Below are positions 39,636 through 49,031 of a DNA stretch of 64,000 bases, in pieces. Position numbers and translations under genes: made by a program. Position 1 is the first letter of the stretch. Every line of letters starts with the position of its first letter. This DNA is from Kocuria coralli (GTDB lineage: Bacteria > Actinomycetota > Actinomycetes > Actinomycetales > Micrococcaceae): the NCBI RefSeq assembly GCF_008831305.1, contig NZ_ML708613.1, positions 124,001-188,000 on the forward strand. The letters are read 5' to 3'. Under the pieces are notes generated by a model. It did no database searches, had not been told where the DNA came from, and saw only the letters and a list, made by a program, of their open reading frames with translations.

Positions 39636-39650
39636 TAATGAGTCTCATTA
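39636..39650. promoter_or_regulatory. Perfect 7-1-7 inverted repeat, Fur-family-type operator
   Basis: TAATGAGTCTCATTA is an exact 7-1-7 inverted repeat, the geometry of Fur, Zur, Nur and PerR boxes. It overlaps a GATAAT -10-like hexamer (39634-39639) and lies 38 bases before the first ABC gene, so it probably controls the transporter operon. Confidence 0.6.
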
Positions 39651-39688
39651 ATCTGTGAGGCAATCAACAATCACGATCAGGGGAAACC

Positions 39689-40504
39689 GTGTCCAGTGAT
39701 GCCGAAGTGGAGGTATCGGATCTCGCCGTCGCTGTGGCGGGCCGCTCCTTGCTGCACGACGTGAGCCTCCGGGTGCGCCCGGGTCAGAGGCTCGCCCTCC
39801 TGGGCGCATCGGGGTCCGGCAAGTCCCTGACGGTGCTGGCCCTGCTCGGCTTGCTGGGGCGGCATTTCGAGGTGAAGGGCTCCCTGAAGGTCGCCGGCCG
39901 TGAGCTGCCCTGGCGCCAGGCCCCTGGCCGGCGCCCCGGGATGGCGGCCGTCTTCCAGGACTCCCAGGCCGCCCTGAACCCCGTGGTGCGCCTTGACCGT
40001 CAGCTCCTTCCCGTGGTGGCCCGGCGACGGCAGGTCGCCACGACCGCCGCGGCGAAGATCGTCCGCGACCTGCTGGAGCAGGTGGGCTTCGAGGACCCGA
40101 CGAGGGTGCTGAGCTCCTACCCCTCCCAGCTCTCGGGCGGCCAGCGGCAGAGGGTGTGCCTGGCGCTGGCCATGGCCGCCTCACCGGGCCTGCTGATCGC
40201 CGACGAACCGACCACTGCGCTGGACATGATCAGCCAGCACCAGGTCGTCCAGGCCCTCCGCGGCTGCACCGGTGAAGGACGGAGCGGGTTGCTGTTCATC
40301 ACCCACGACCTGGCTGTCGCCGCCGACCTCTGCGACGACGTGGTGGTCCTGCAGCACGGCCGGATCGTGGAGACCGGGCCCGTGGAGCAGATCCTCCGCG
40401 CCCCGCAGGCACCGTTCACCGCCTCCCTGGTGGCCGCCGCCCGTGCCGGTGTCCTGCCTGCCGCGGGAGCCCTGGACGCGGTCCCGATGGGTGCGGTCTC
40501 ATGA
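39689..40504 (+). CDS. OppD/NikD-type ABC transporter ATPase
   Basis: This 271-residue ATPase of the peptide/nickel/opine-metallophore importer family has Walker A GASGSGKS, signature LSGGQRQRVCLA and Walker B LLIADEPT. GTG 39689 follows AGGGG. The gene starts a tightly coupled operon with ATGA overlaps to the next ATPase. In staphylopine-type systems the same family (CntD) imports metal-loaded opines. Confidence 0.85.
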   Translation: MSSDAEVEVSDLAVAVAGRSLLHDVSLRVRPGQRLALLGASGSGKSLTVLALLGLLGRHFEVKGSLKVAGRELPWRQAPGRRPGMAAVFQDSQAALNPVVRLDRQLLPVVARRRQVATTAAAKIVRDLLEQVGFEDPTRVLSSYPSQLSGGQRQRVCLALAMAASPGLLIADEPTTALDMISQHQVVQALRGCTGEGRSGLLFITHDLAVAADLCDDVVVLQHGRIVETGPVEQILRAPQAPFTASLVAAARAGVLPAAGALDAVPMGAVS

Positions 40505-41280
40505 GCGTGGGCGCAGAGCCGGAGGCGACCTCACTGCGCGGTATCGATCTCTCCCGGACGTTCCGCAGCCGCTCCCGGGTGGTGGCCGCCGTGGAGGACG
40601 TGGATATCGCCGTGCTCGAAGGCGAGTCCCTGGGTCTGGTCGGCCCTTCGGGATCCGGCAAATCGACCCTGCTCTCCCTGCTGCTCGGGACGGAGCGCCC
40701 CGACCGAGGCGAAGTCCTGTTCAACGGCGCTCCCCTGGTCGGCCGCCAGCAGTTGCGCGAGGCCCGGCAGGCCGTGCAGTTCATCCCGCAGGATCCAGCC
40801 TCCAGCCTGGACCCCCGGCGCACCGTCGAACACCAGCTGCGGGAGCCGCTGCGGCGCTTCGGCATCGAGGGCGACCACAAGAGCCTGGTCCAGGATGCTC
40901 TGGAGCAGGTCGGACTCGTGACGGGGTACCTGGGCAGGCGCGCTCACGAGCTCTCCGGCGGACAGGCCCAGCGCGTCGCCATGGCGCGCGCCCTGGTGAC
41001 CAGACCCCGGATCCTGCTGGCCGACGAGGCGGTCAGCGGGCTCGACCTCCCTCTGCGCAATCAGGTGCTGGACCTCCTGAAACAGCTGCACGCCCGGGAC
41101 GGCCTGGGCCTCCTGTTCATCTCCCACGACCTCACGGCGATCCACCAGCTGTGTCAGCGCGCCCTGGTGTTCGACCACGGGCGGGTTGTGGAGGAGGGGC
41201 CCACCTCCGAACTGTTCTACCGGCCCGCTCACCCCACGACGCAGGAGCTGGTGGATGCCATTCCGCTCCTACCCGCGTGA
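40501..41280 (+). CDS. OppF/NikE-type ABC transporter ATPase
   Basis: This 259-residue second ATPase has Walker A GPSGSGKST, signature LSGGQAQRVAMA, Walker B ILLADEAVSGLD and a switch histidine in FISHDLT. It overlaps the upstream gene by four bases and the MFS gene by 26. With OppD it forms the heterodimeric motor of the importer. The peptide-type C-terminal cluster-binding extension is short. Confidence 0.86.
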   Translation: MSVGAEPEATSLRGIDLSRTFRSRSRVVAAVEDVDIAVLEGESLGLVGPSGSGKSTLLSLLLGTERPDRGEVLFNGAPLVGRQQLREARQAVQFIPQDPASSLDPRRTVEHQLREPLRRFGIEGDHKSLVQDALEQVGLVTGYLGRRAHELSGGQAQRVAMARALVTRPRILLADEAVSGLDLPLRNQVLDLLKQLHARDGLGLLFISHDLTAIHQLCQRALVFDHGRVVEEGPTSELFYRPAHPTTQELVDAIPLLPA

Positions 41281-42555
41281 GACCCGCGCCCTGTTGGGGG
41301 CGCAACTGATCTTCAACCTCGGGTTCTACGCGGTGGTTCCGTTCCTCGCGGGAGCCATGGCCTCCGAGTTCGGCATGACCGCCGCGGCGATCGGGATCGT
41401 GCTGGGCGCCCGGACCTTCAGCCAGCAGGGCATGTTCCTGATCGGCGGCCTGCTGGCCGACCGATGGGGAGCCCGCCGGTCCATCCTGGCGGGCTGCCTG
41501 GTGCGCATCGCGGGTTACGCGGTACTGCTCGGGGCCGCAGATTTCACCCTGTTCCTGATCGGGGCGGTGCTCACCGGCGTCGGCGGGGCCTGTTCTCCCC
41601 GGCGCTGGAGGCGCAGCTGTCGCATGCCGACGATCCCACCGGCCCGTCCCGCGGCACGTCGGGGCGCCGTTCGGTGTTCGTGTGGCTGGCGATCATCGGG
41701 GAGGTAGGGGCGGTCGTCGGCCCGGTGCTGGGCTCGGCCCTCCTGGGCTGGGGGCTGGATGCCGCGCTGACCGCCGGTATCGCCGTGTTCAGCGCGGTCA
41801 CGGTTCTGCTGTGGTGGCGTCTGCCCGCTGAGCCCCGGCGTCCTCGCCGGCCCGAGAACACCCCCGACGACGGCGCGCCGGAGTCCGGCTGGATACCCGC
41901 ATGCCTGCGCACCCCGCGGTTCGTGCTCTTCTGCGCGCTGGTCTCGGTCAACCTGCTGGCCTACAACCAGCTCTACTTCGCGATTCCGGTGGAACTGGAG
42001 CGGCGAGGACTGGCCCCCGAATGGCTCGGGGCGCTGTTCCTGCTCGCCTCGCTTCTCACCCTGTCCCTCCAGCTGCCGGTGGCGGCCGCTGCGCGCCGGA
42101 TCGGACCCGGAGCCACACTGGCGGGCGGATTCGGCTTGGTGGGAGCCGCCTTCGTGGTCCTGGCAGGGCTCTCCGACCACACAGGCGACGGAGCGCCGAG
42201 TGCCGTGATGCCCGTGGCCGTCACCGTCGCGGTGCTGGTCCTGGGACACATGATGATCACGCCGACCGTCCTCTCGCTGGTCCCCACCTTCATCCCCGCC
42301 CGGCACGGGGCCTCCTGCCGTGGCGCCTATTACGGCCTGGTGGCCACCTGCGGCGGAGTGGCCGTGCTGGCCGGCAACGTCGTCCTGGGCCGGCTGGTGG
42401 ACGCCGTCGATCTCCACCACTGGTGGGCGGGGCTGCCCTGGACCCCGCTGGTGCTGCTCGCGCTGCTCTCCGCCGTCGCCCTTCCCTGGGTGCTGCCCGC
42501 CGTCCGGGCACCCGAGCCCACCACCCAAGAACTCACCGTCTCGTCCTCTCAATGA
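41255..42555 (+). pseudogene. MdtH/CntE-like MFS exporter with a 1-base deletion
   Basis: The product is a 12-helix DHA1-type MFS transporter of about 433 residues once one base is restored. The reading frame breaks at about 41589-41591 (GGGGCCTG, expected GGGGCCCTG): the N-terminal part ends in LTGVGGA and the rest continues as LFSPALEAQL in another frame. RTFSQQGMFLIGGLLADRWG is characteristic of MdtH-like exporters, the class that includes metallophore exporters. ATG 41255 overlaps the ATPase gene. The indel may be a sequencing error in a G/C run; if real, the protein is truncated after about 113 residues. Confidence 0.75.
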
Positions 42556-42584
42556 CGCGCCGTCCCGATACGCGCCGTCCCGAT
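42555..42584 (+). repeat. Exact 15-bp tandem duplication
   Basis: ACGCGCCGTCCCGAT is present twice in direct tandem (42555-42569, 42570-42584) in the spacer between the MFS and binding-protein genes. The first base is the last base of the MFS stop codon. Confidence 0.85.
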
Positions 42585-42638
42585 ACTCACTGTCTCCAAC
42601 GCACTGTCCCCATGACACACCACGGAAAGGACCCTCTG

Positions 42639-44168
42639 ATGTCCGCACGATCCTCCCTGTCCTCCCGCCGCGCCACCTCCGCTACGGCGCTGTCGGTCGC
42701 CGCTCTGCTGCTGCTCACCGGCTGCTTCTCCGGCGGCTCCTCCGGTGACGGCAGCACCGACGAAAGGGTCGAGCTGGCCATGCTGCAGCCGCCGCGCTCG
42801 GGGCTGTCGCCCTTGAGCGACGACGCCTTCAAGCTGTCGCGCTGGTCGACCGCCGAGACGCTCATCCGCCTCGATGAGGAGGGCAACGCCGAGCCCATGC
42901 TGGCCACGGAATGGGAACAGGTCGACGACACCACCTGGTCCTTCACCCTGCGCGACGGCGTCACCTTCCACGACGGGACCGAGATGACCACGGAGAACGT
43001 CGTCGAGTCCCTGACCCACGCCGTGGAGGCGGAGCCGGCCCCGCGCATCCTCGATGGCGTCGAGATGACCGTGACCGCCGACGGCGACAAGGTGCTGGTC
43101 ACCACGGCCGAGGAGGACCCGCTGGTGCCGCAGCGTCTGTCCAGCCCGCAGCTTTCGGTCCTCGCCCCGGCCGCCTACGAAGGCGACGCCGTGACGCCGG
43201 TCGGTCACGGTACGGGACCCTTCGAGCTCACCGCCGTGGACGGCACCTCCGGTGCGACCCTGGAGCGCTACGAGGACTACTGGGGCGATCCGGCGACCTC
43301 CGCGGGCATCGACGTCTCCTTCGTCCCCGACGGCACGGCGCGCGCCGCGGCGCTGCGCACCGGTGAGGCCGACGTCGTGGAGGCGGTCCCGGTCGGCCAG
43401 GCCGCTCAGGTCGACGAGGAACTGCTGGAGGAGGTGCCCATGCCGCGCACCAACACCCTGTACCTCAATACGGAGAAGGGCCCCTTCGCCGACGCCGGCC
43501 TGCGGGCGGCGGCCAGGGAGGCCATCGACCCGCAGTCCATCGTGGACGGCGTCTACGAGAGCCGCGCCGACGTGGCCTCGGGCCTGCTCGGACCTGCCAT
43601 CCCCTACGCCGCGGAGGGCAGGGATACCGACACCTATCGCGAACTGCTCGACGGGCGGGCGGAGGCCGGCGACCCGCAGGGGCAGAAGATCACGATCGGG
43701 ACCTTCACCGACCGCGCGGAGCTGCCCGAGGTGGCCGTCCAGCTGCAGCAGCAGCTGGAGGCCGCCGGGTTCGAGGTCGAGCTGGAGGTCCGCGAGTACC
43801 AGTACATCGAGTCCGATGCCATCGACGGGGACTTCGACGCCTTCATCCTTTCCCGCGCCACCGTGCTGGACTCGGGGGATCCGGTGGCCTACATGGTCAG
43901 CGACTTCGGCTGCGAGGGCTCCTTCAACATCTCGCAGTTCTGCTCCGAGACCGTCGAGGCCGCCCTTGACCGGGCGGAGGGGGCGACTCCGGGCGAAGAA
44001 CGCCAGGAGGCCATCCTGGAGGCGGAGGCCACGATCCTCGCCGAGGATGCGGCGATCCCCATGCTCCACGAACGCGTCATCCAGGGCGAGCAGGACGGCG
44101 TCGAGGGCGCCGCACGCGACCCGCGCGAGCGCGAGCTCATCACCGCGCAGACCACCCTCGCCCGATGA
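42639..44168 (+). CDS. Opp/Nik/Cnt-type substrate-binding lipoprotein
   Basis: This 509-residue family 5 extracellular solute-binding protein has a signal peptide and lipobox (ALLLLTGC) anchoring it outside the membrane. Typical motifs are WSFTLRDGVTFHDGTEMTTE and GPFELTAVD. The ligand could be a peptide, a nickel chelate or an opine-type metallophore; residues that would decide this cannot be judged here. GGAAAGG precedes ATG 42639. A 15-bp tandem repeat sits in the 83-base gap after the MFS gene. It is coupled to the permease through an ATGA overlap. Confidence 0.87.
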   Translation: MSARSSLSSRRATSATALSVAALLLLTGCFSGGSSGDGSTDERVELAMLQPPRSGLSPLSDDAFKLSRWSTAETLIRLDEEGNAEPMLATEWEQVDDTTWSFTLRDGVTFHDGTEMTTENVVESLTHAVEAEPAPRILDGVEMTVTADGDKVLVTTAEEDPLVPQRLSSPQLSVLAPAAYEGDAVTPVGHGTGPFELTAVDGTSGATLERYEDYWGDPATSAGIDVSFVPDGTARAAALRTGEADVVEAVPVGQAAQVDEELLEEVPMPRTNTLYLNTEKGPFADAGLRAAAREAIDPQSIVDGVYESRADVASGLLGPAIPYAAEGRDTDTYRELLDGRAEAGDPQGQKITIGTFTDRAELPEVAVQLQQQLEAAGFEVELEVREYQYIESDAIDGDFDAFILSRATVLDSGDPVAYMVSDFGCEGSFNISQFCSETVEAALDRAEGATPGEERQEAILEAEATILAEDAAIPMLHERVIQGEQDGVEGAARDPRERELITAQTTLAR

Positions 44169-45997
44169 GCGGACGGGGGTGGGCCGCGGCCCTGATCTCG
44201 CGCGTCGCGGCTTTCGCCGCCGTGGTGGTGCTCATCGGCTCCCTGCCGTGGCTGTCGGGCAACAGCCCGGAGTACACGATCCTGCGCGCCCGCTACGCCG
44301 ACCGGGAGGCCACGCCTGAGGTCCTGGCCCAGATCCGGGGCGAGCTGGGGCTGGACCGCGGCCCGATCGCGGTCTTCGCGGACTGGGCGTCCGGAGTCTT
44401 CACGGGGGACTTCGGCACCTCCTGGATCAGCGGCCGCCCGGTGCTGCCCGGGATGCTCGAGGCGCTGGGGGTCTCCCTGACGCTGATGGGCGCGGCCCTG
44501 ACGGTGGCCCTGTGCATGGCGGCGCTGCTGTGCCTGCCCGTCCTGCGGGCGGGGCTGGCAGGGCGTCCGTCGCGCGGCTCGGGTGCGGCCGCGGCCGCCC
44601 TCACCGCCCTCCCGGAGTTCCTTCTGGCCGCGGTGCTGCTGGTGATCGTGGCCGTATGGCTGAACTGGCTTCCTCCCTACGGATGGCGCGGGATCGAGTA
44701 CGCGATCCTGCCTGCCCTCGCGCTGGGGCTGCCCGGTGGCGGGCTGATCGGCCGACTGGTGGCCACCGCCGTCGCCGGAGTCTTCACGGAACGGTGGGTG
44801 CACACCTGGGCGGTGGCCGGGCACTCCCGGGCCCGCATCGCGCTCGCCGTGCTGCATCGCGCCATGAGCGGCGTGGTCGGTCAGGTCGCCCTGGTCGTGG
44901 TCGGGCTCACCGGCGGCGCCGTGGCGGTCGAGGAGGTCTTCGCCGTCCCAGGGCTGGGCCGCGCGCTGCTCGGTGCCGCAGCCTCGCAGGACATCCCCAC
45001 CCTGCAGGCGGGCGTCCTGCTGCTGCTCCTGCTCGCCGCGGTCTGCGGCGGGGCGGCGGCACTGATCCGCAGATCGCTGCTCGGTCCGGCCGGCCGGTCG
45101 GGACACCTTCCGGTCCCGGGGCCGCCCCTGAGTCCCCGGCGGACGTGGTGGCTGGTCCCGGCGATCTCGGGTGGGGCTCTCCTGGCGCTGATCGTGGCCG
45201 GCCTGATGCGCGACCCCTACGGCTCCGTGTACGGCAGGCTCCAGTCCCCGTCGTGGGCGCTGCCCCTGGGCGCCGACGCCTCGGGGCGGGACGTCCTGGC
45301 CCGCGTGGGCCACGGTGCCGTGGACACCCTCGGCCTGGCACTGGCTGTGACCGCGGCGTGCCTGGTGATCGGCCTGATCATCGGGCTCACGGGGGCCTGG
45401 TCCACCGGCCCGGTCGAAGTCACCAACGCGGCGCCGCCCATCATCGCAGGCATCCTCGTGGTGGCCATCTCCGGCCCGTCCGCGGCTGGGGCCGCCGTCG
45501 CGGTGACCGCCGTGAGCTGGGCACCGCTGGCCGCGCACACCGCCGCCCTGGTCGCGGAGATCTCGGCGAGGCCGTACGTCCGGAGCCTGCCGCAGCTGGG
45601 CGTCAGCCGGGCCCGGATCCTGGTCGGCACCGTCCTCCCGGCGCTCCTGCCCGAGGTGACCCGGCACGCGCTCCTACGGCTGCCGGGCATCGCGCTCGCG
45701 CTCGCCGCCCTGGGCTTCCTCGGTCTCGGACCGCAGCCGCCCGCTCCGGAGTGGGGCCTGCTGCTGGCCGAGGGCATCGGTTACGTGGAACGCGCCCCCT
45801 GGACCGTGCTCGGGCCGGCGTGCGCCCTCGTGCTGGCCTCCGTCCTGGCGGTGTCCCTCTCGAGCGCCGACGGCGGCCGGAACCTGCGCCCGGCCTCGGA
45901 CCTGCCGGCTCCGGATGCCGAGCCTGATGACGGGCAGAAGCCCCCTCGCGTGACTGACGGGGCCGGGCAGCATTCGGAGGCGCTGGCCGGGCGGTAG
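44165..45997 (+). CDS. Fused OppB-OppC-type ABC permease
   Basis: This 610-residue protein contains both membrane subunits of a peptide/nickel-type importer. The first half ends with the DppB signature VEEVFAVPGLGRALLGAA. The second begins near residue 340 and has the DppC signature PLGADASGRDVLARVG and the EAA-type region LPQLGVSRARILV. About twelve transmembrane segments are expected. Normal systems have two separate genes. The start overlaps the binding-protein stop by four bases. The last 60 residues are polar and unassigned. Confidence 0.87.
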   Translation: MSGRGWAAALISRVAAFAAVVVLIGSLPWLSGNSPEYTILRARYADREATPEVLAQIRGELGLDRGPIAVFADWASGVFTGDFGTSWISGRPVLPGMLEALGVSLTLMGAALTVALCMAALLCLPVLRAGLAGRPSRGSGAAAAALTALPEFLLAAVLLVIVAVWLNWLPPYGWRGIEYAILPALALGLPGGGLIGRLVATAVAGVFTERWVHTWAVAGHSRARIALAVLHRAMSGVVGQVALVVVGLTGGAVAVEEVFAVPGLGRALLGAAASQDIPTLQAGVLLLLLLAAVCGGAAALIRRSLLGPAGRSGHLPVPGPPLSPRRTWWLVPAISGGALLALIVAGLMRDPYGSVYGRLQSPSWALPLGADASGRDVLARVGHGAVDTLGLALAVTAACLVIGLIIGLTGAWSTGPVEVTNAAPPIIAGILVVAISGPSAAGAAVAVTAVSWAPLAAHTAALVAEISARPYVRSLPQLGVSRARILVGTVLPALLPEVTRHALLRLPGIALALAALGFLGLGPQPPAPEWGLLLAEGIGYVERAPWTVLGPACALVLASVLAVSLSSADGGRNLRPASDLPAPDAEPDDGQKPPRVTDGAGQHSEALAGR

Positions 45998-46012
45998 TCC
46001 TCCACCCTCTGC

Positions 46013-46072
46013 GCCGAGTAGCGACTTCAGCCGCCCGTCATCTCTGACGGGCGGCTGAAGTCGCATCTCGGC
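46013..46072. repeat. Long palindrome between convergent genes
   Basis: Arms 46013-46040 and 46045-46072 pair over 28 bp with two mismatches and a 4-base loop. The half site matches the one at 35948 with changes that keep pairing. It separates the ABC permease gene from the convergent MHS transporter. Confidence 0.85.
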
Positions 46073-46105
46073 GGGTTGTTCCTGCCGGTAGCCGGCCGGT
46101 TCAGC

Positions 46106-47480
46106 TCATCGCTTGGCGGCGGTGAGATCCCCGAGCATGAGGGCCTCGGTCCGCGAGGTGTGGAGAGCGTCGATATCGTCCAGGGTCCGGTCCTTGGTCT
46201 CGGTGGCCGTCATGGCGGCGGTACCCGAGATGAGGCACGCGCAGGAGACCATGATGGCCACGGCGACCCAGTTGGTCCCGTCGCTGCCCGCGAAGAACGA
46301 CGCCAGGGGAGGCGCGAAACCGCCCGACAGGGCGAAGCCGATCTGCGTGCCCAGGGCCAGGCCGGTCACGCGGACCCGGGTGGGGAACATCTCCGAGTAG
46401 AACGACGGCCAGATGCCATTGGCCATGGAGTAGAAGAAGCCCGCCAGGACGGCACCCATCAGGAAGATCAGCGTCCAGTTGCCGGAGGTCACCGCCCCCA
46501 GGTAGGGGTAGGTCATCACGGCACAGCCGATCACTCCGGCGATGAAGACCGGCTTGCGCCCGATGCGGTCCGCGACCATCGCCGCCAGGGGGATCGCTGC
46601 CAGGGCCACGCCGTTGGCGAGCACCGCCACCAGGAGCATGGTGGAGCGGTCCAGGCCGACGACGGAGGTCCCGTAGGACAGCGCCCACACCTGGAACACG
46701 ATCAGCACGGTATTGATCAACGCCACTGCCGCGATGCGGATCACGGCGGCCTTGTGGAAGCGCAGCAGGTGCCCCAGCGGGGTGGCGTGGTCGTCATGGG
46801 CCGCCTCCTCCTGGAACTTCGGGGGCTCCTCGAGCGTCCGGCGGATGATGTAGGCGACCAGGACGACGACGGCGGAGATCCAGAACGGGATCCGCCAGCC
46901 CCAGGAGAACAGCTGCTCCTCGGTCAGGAACACCGTGAGCGGGATGAACACCGCGGTCGCCAGGAGCGTCCCGAACTGGGTGCCCTGAAGCGTCCAGCTG
47001 GTGGTCAGGGCCCGGTGCTTCTCGGTGGAGTGCTCCAAGGAGACCGAGATGGCCGAGGCCTGCTCACCCGAGGCGGACAGGCCCTGGATGACGCGGCAGA
47101 GCACCAGGAGGCCCGGCGCGAGCAGGCCGACCTGGTCGTAGGTTGGGGAGGCACCCGACGATGAAGGTCGCGAAACCCATCATGAACAGGGTGAGCATCA
47201 TGACGAACCGTCGTCCGTACCGGTCCCCGAGCGGCCCCATGATCACGGCACCCAGCGGGCGGACCACGTATGCGATGCCCACGGTGGACATGGACAGCAG
47301 GATGGCCACTCCGGGAGAGGAATCCGGTGGGAAGAACAGGTGGTTGATCACCAGGGCCGCGGCGGTGCCGTAGACCGCGAAGTCGTAGTACTCGAGCGCC
47401 GAGCCGACCCAGGCCGCCAGTGCCGCTTTGCGAGGTGTCTTGTGGGGCTGGCTCGATGCGATTGCGGTGGCATCGCTCAT
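46106..47480 (-). pseudogene. MHS-family MFS symporter with a 1-base insertion
   Basis: This is a metabolite:proton symporter (ProP/ShiA/KgtP class) of about 457 residues if one base is removed. The N-terminal part runs to FATFIVGCLP and the remainder continues from VLCRVIQGLSASGEQ in another frame. The break is at about 47143, where GTTGGGG on the plus strand has one T too many. The MHS motif GPLGDRYGRR is intact. ATG 47480 has GGAGG upstream. The substrate could be a carboxylate or a compatible solute. The indel adjoins a homopolymer, so sequencing error is possible. Confidence 0.78.
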
Positions 47481-47861
47481 GGGGACCTCCTCCGATCCAA
47501 GCCAGTCCGGCATGTCCGCGTCATCGCGTGACCTTCGGGATCGGTGATCCACTTCACTGGCCATGTCAGGGTACGGGTCCCTGCCTCGGAGTCCATACGA
47601 AACGCAGGCGTTACGTGCGTTGTCCCCCTCGCACCCCTGCCCTCGAGACCCGTCCGGCGCCGGGGCGGGCGAGCCGCGTCCAAGAAATTGTCAGCAACCT
47701 GAGCGTTTCGCGTGACGGATACCACGTCAAAAGATAAGTTTACTGAGGGATCGGAGACCGATCCTGCTCCTCAGGAGGTCGCACGGGTGCGGCACCTGCA
47801 GGGCATGGCCGCGCTGCGATGATTCGGGCGCGGTTTCCCAGCAATGAATTCAGGAGTCATC
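47481..47861. other. Intergenic region between the MHS and PRC-barrel genes
   Basis: No gene is supported in these 381 bases. The region becomes AT-richer near 47680-47745 and contains a small hairpin (GGATCGG-AGA-CCGATCC, 47748-47764) about 100 bases before the next start, probably in the 5' leader of the stress protein. I found no convincing sigma-B-type promoter. Confidence 0.5.
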
Positions 47862-48755
47862 ATGGCCAACTTCACCGTTGAAGAGCTCGAGAGCGGCACC
47901 GTCTACGACGAGAACGGAGCCAAGGTCGGTGACGTCGCCCAGCTGTACCTGGACGACGCAACCGGCGAGCCCAACTGGGTCACCGTGAACACCGGTCTCT
48001 TCGGCACCAATGAGACCTTCGTCCCGCTGGATCGGGCGCGCACCAGCAATGGCGAGATCCACGTGCCCTACACCAAGGACTTCATCAAGGACGCCCCCAA
48101 CCTGGACGCCGATGCGCATATCGAGGAGAGCGAGGAGCGGGACCTCTACCGGTACTACGGTCTCGACCAAGGCTCCGCCGATGTCGCCGCAGACGCCGAG
48201 GGTGCCGGCGGCACCGGTGGTGAGGCGGCTGCCGCCGGTTTCGGCGATGGCACGGGCGGCCGTCGAGGCGGCCGTGACGTCGAGGACGACCGTGCGGCGA
48301 GGGGCCACGACCCGCTGGATGCTCGTACCGCTCAGGGGGCCGATGGGGACCGCGATCGCAACGCCGCCACGGATGCCGAGTCCATGGTCCGGCATGAGGA
48401 GGAGGTCAGAGTCGGCACCGAACGCGTGCAGACCGGCCGGGCCCGTCTGCGCAAGCGCGTCGTCAAGGACACCAAGACCGTGACCGTTCCCGTGGAGCGG
48501 GAAGAGTTCGAGGTGGTCCGCGAGCCCGTCGGCGACGGCGAGACGCATGACGGCGGCACCCTGGGCGAGGACGACGTCGAGGTGACGCTCACCGAGCAGC
48601 GGCCGGTGGTGGATACCGAGGTGGTCGCCAAGGAGCGTGTGGGCCTGGGCAAGAACGTCGTCCGCGACCAGGAGCAGGTTCAGGCCGAGGTCGGCCGCGA
48701 AGAGGTCGAGGTGGTCCGCGATGACCAAGGGGGCCGGGGCGACGAGCGCGCATGA
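47862..48755 (+). CDS. PRC-barrel and DUF2382 stress protein
   Basis: This 297-residue acidic protein has an N-terminal PRC-barrel (about 8-90, GTVYDENGAKVGDVAQLYLD). A Gly/Asp-rich linker follows, then a C-terminal DUF2382 domain made of two related repeats (VRVGTERVQTGRARLRKRVV and VVAKERVGLGKNVVRDQEQV). The family (YsnF/AvaK) is linked to general stress and desiccation in several bacteria. AGGAG precedes ATG 47862. The linker has no clear structure. A hairpin at 48835 ends the transcript. Confidence 0.87.
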   Translation: MANFTVEELESGTVYDENGAKVGDVAQLYLDDATGEPNWVTVNTGLFGTNETFVPLDRARTSNGEIHVPYTKDFIKDAPNLDADAHIEESEERDLYRYYGLDQGSADVAADAEGAGGTGGEAAAAGFGDGTGGRRGGRDVEDDRAARGHDPLDARTAQGADGDRDRNAATDAESMVRHEEEVRVGTERVQTGRARLRKRVVKDTKTVTVPVEREEFEVVREPVGDGETHDGGTLGEDDVEVTLTEQRPVVDTEVVAKERVGLGKNVVRDQEQVQAEVGREEVEVVRDDQGGRGDERA

Positions 48756-48834
48756 CCACGAAGTCCCCGAGTCCCGCCGGTCCGATCCGTGACTGACCGC
48801 TAGGGCTCGGGAGCCGGTTCGAGCCGGCATCCAG

Positions 48835-48873
48835 CTGCGGGGCACCTCGGTGATGGACCGAGGTGCCCCGCAG
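48835..48873 (+). terminator. Perfect 17-bp hairpin terminator
   Basis: Arms 48835-48851 and 48857-48873 are exact reverse complements around GATGG. It lies 80 bases after the PRC/DUF2382 gene and upstream of the hydroxyproline cluster promoter. Confidence 0.75.
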
Positions 48874-48958
48874 ACCCATGTGCTGAGCAGGGCATCGGTC
48901 TCCTCGCATTCGGGAGACGCGGAGGCGGAGCCTGGCTTCAGAAAGTCCGCCTGAACCC

Positions 48959-48999
48959 TTGACGTTGAGTACAATTTCACCGTGTAATAGCACATTACA
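48959..48999 (+). promoter_or_regulatory. Promoter and GntR-type operator of the hydroxyproline cluster
   Basis: TTGACG (48959-48964) is 18 bases from TGTAAT (48983-48988). The -10 is also the left half of the inverted repeat TGTAATAGCACATTACA (48983-48999). A repressor, most likely the GntR protein encoded at 50625, would block the promoter. The half site ATTRCA recurs at 50567, 51341 and 51355. Confidence 0.6.
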
Positions 49000-49031
49000 A
49001 CTCGGTAACGGAGTACGGCAGGAGCCGCAGC

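Noticed and set aside
38731-39663. N-terminal extension of the [2Fe-2S] protein frame to 39663
   Set aside because: The extension is the shadow of the methyltransferase gene on the same strand. The GTGA overlap at 38727-38730 gives a natural start.
41592-42555. Two separate transporter genes instead of one broken MFS
   Set aside because: The second part has no start or ribosome site and continues the family alignment exactly where the first stops.
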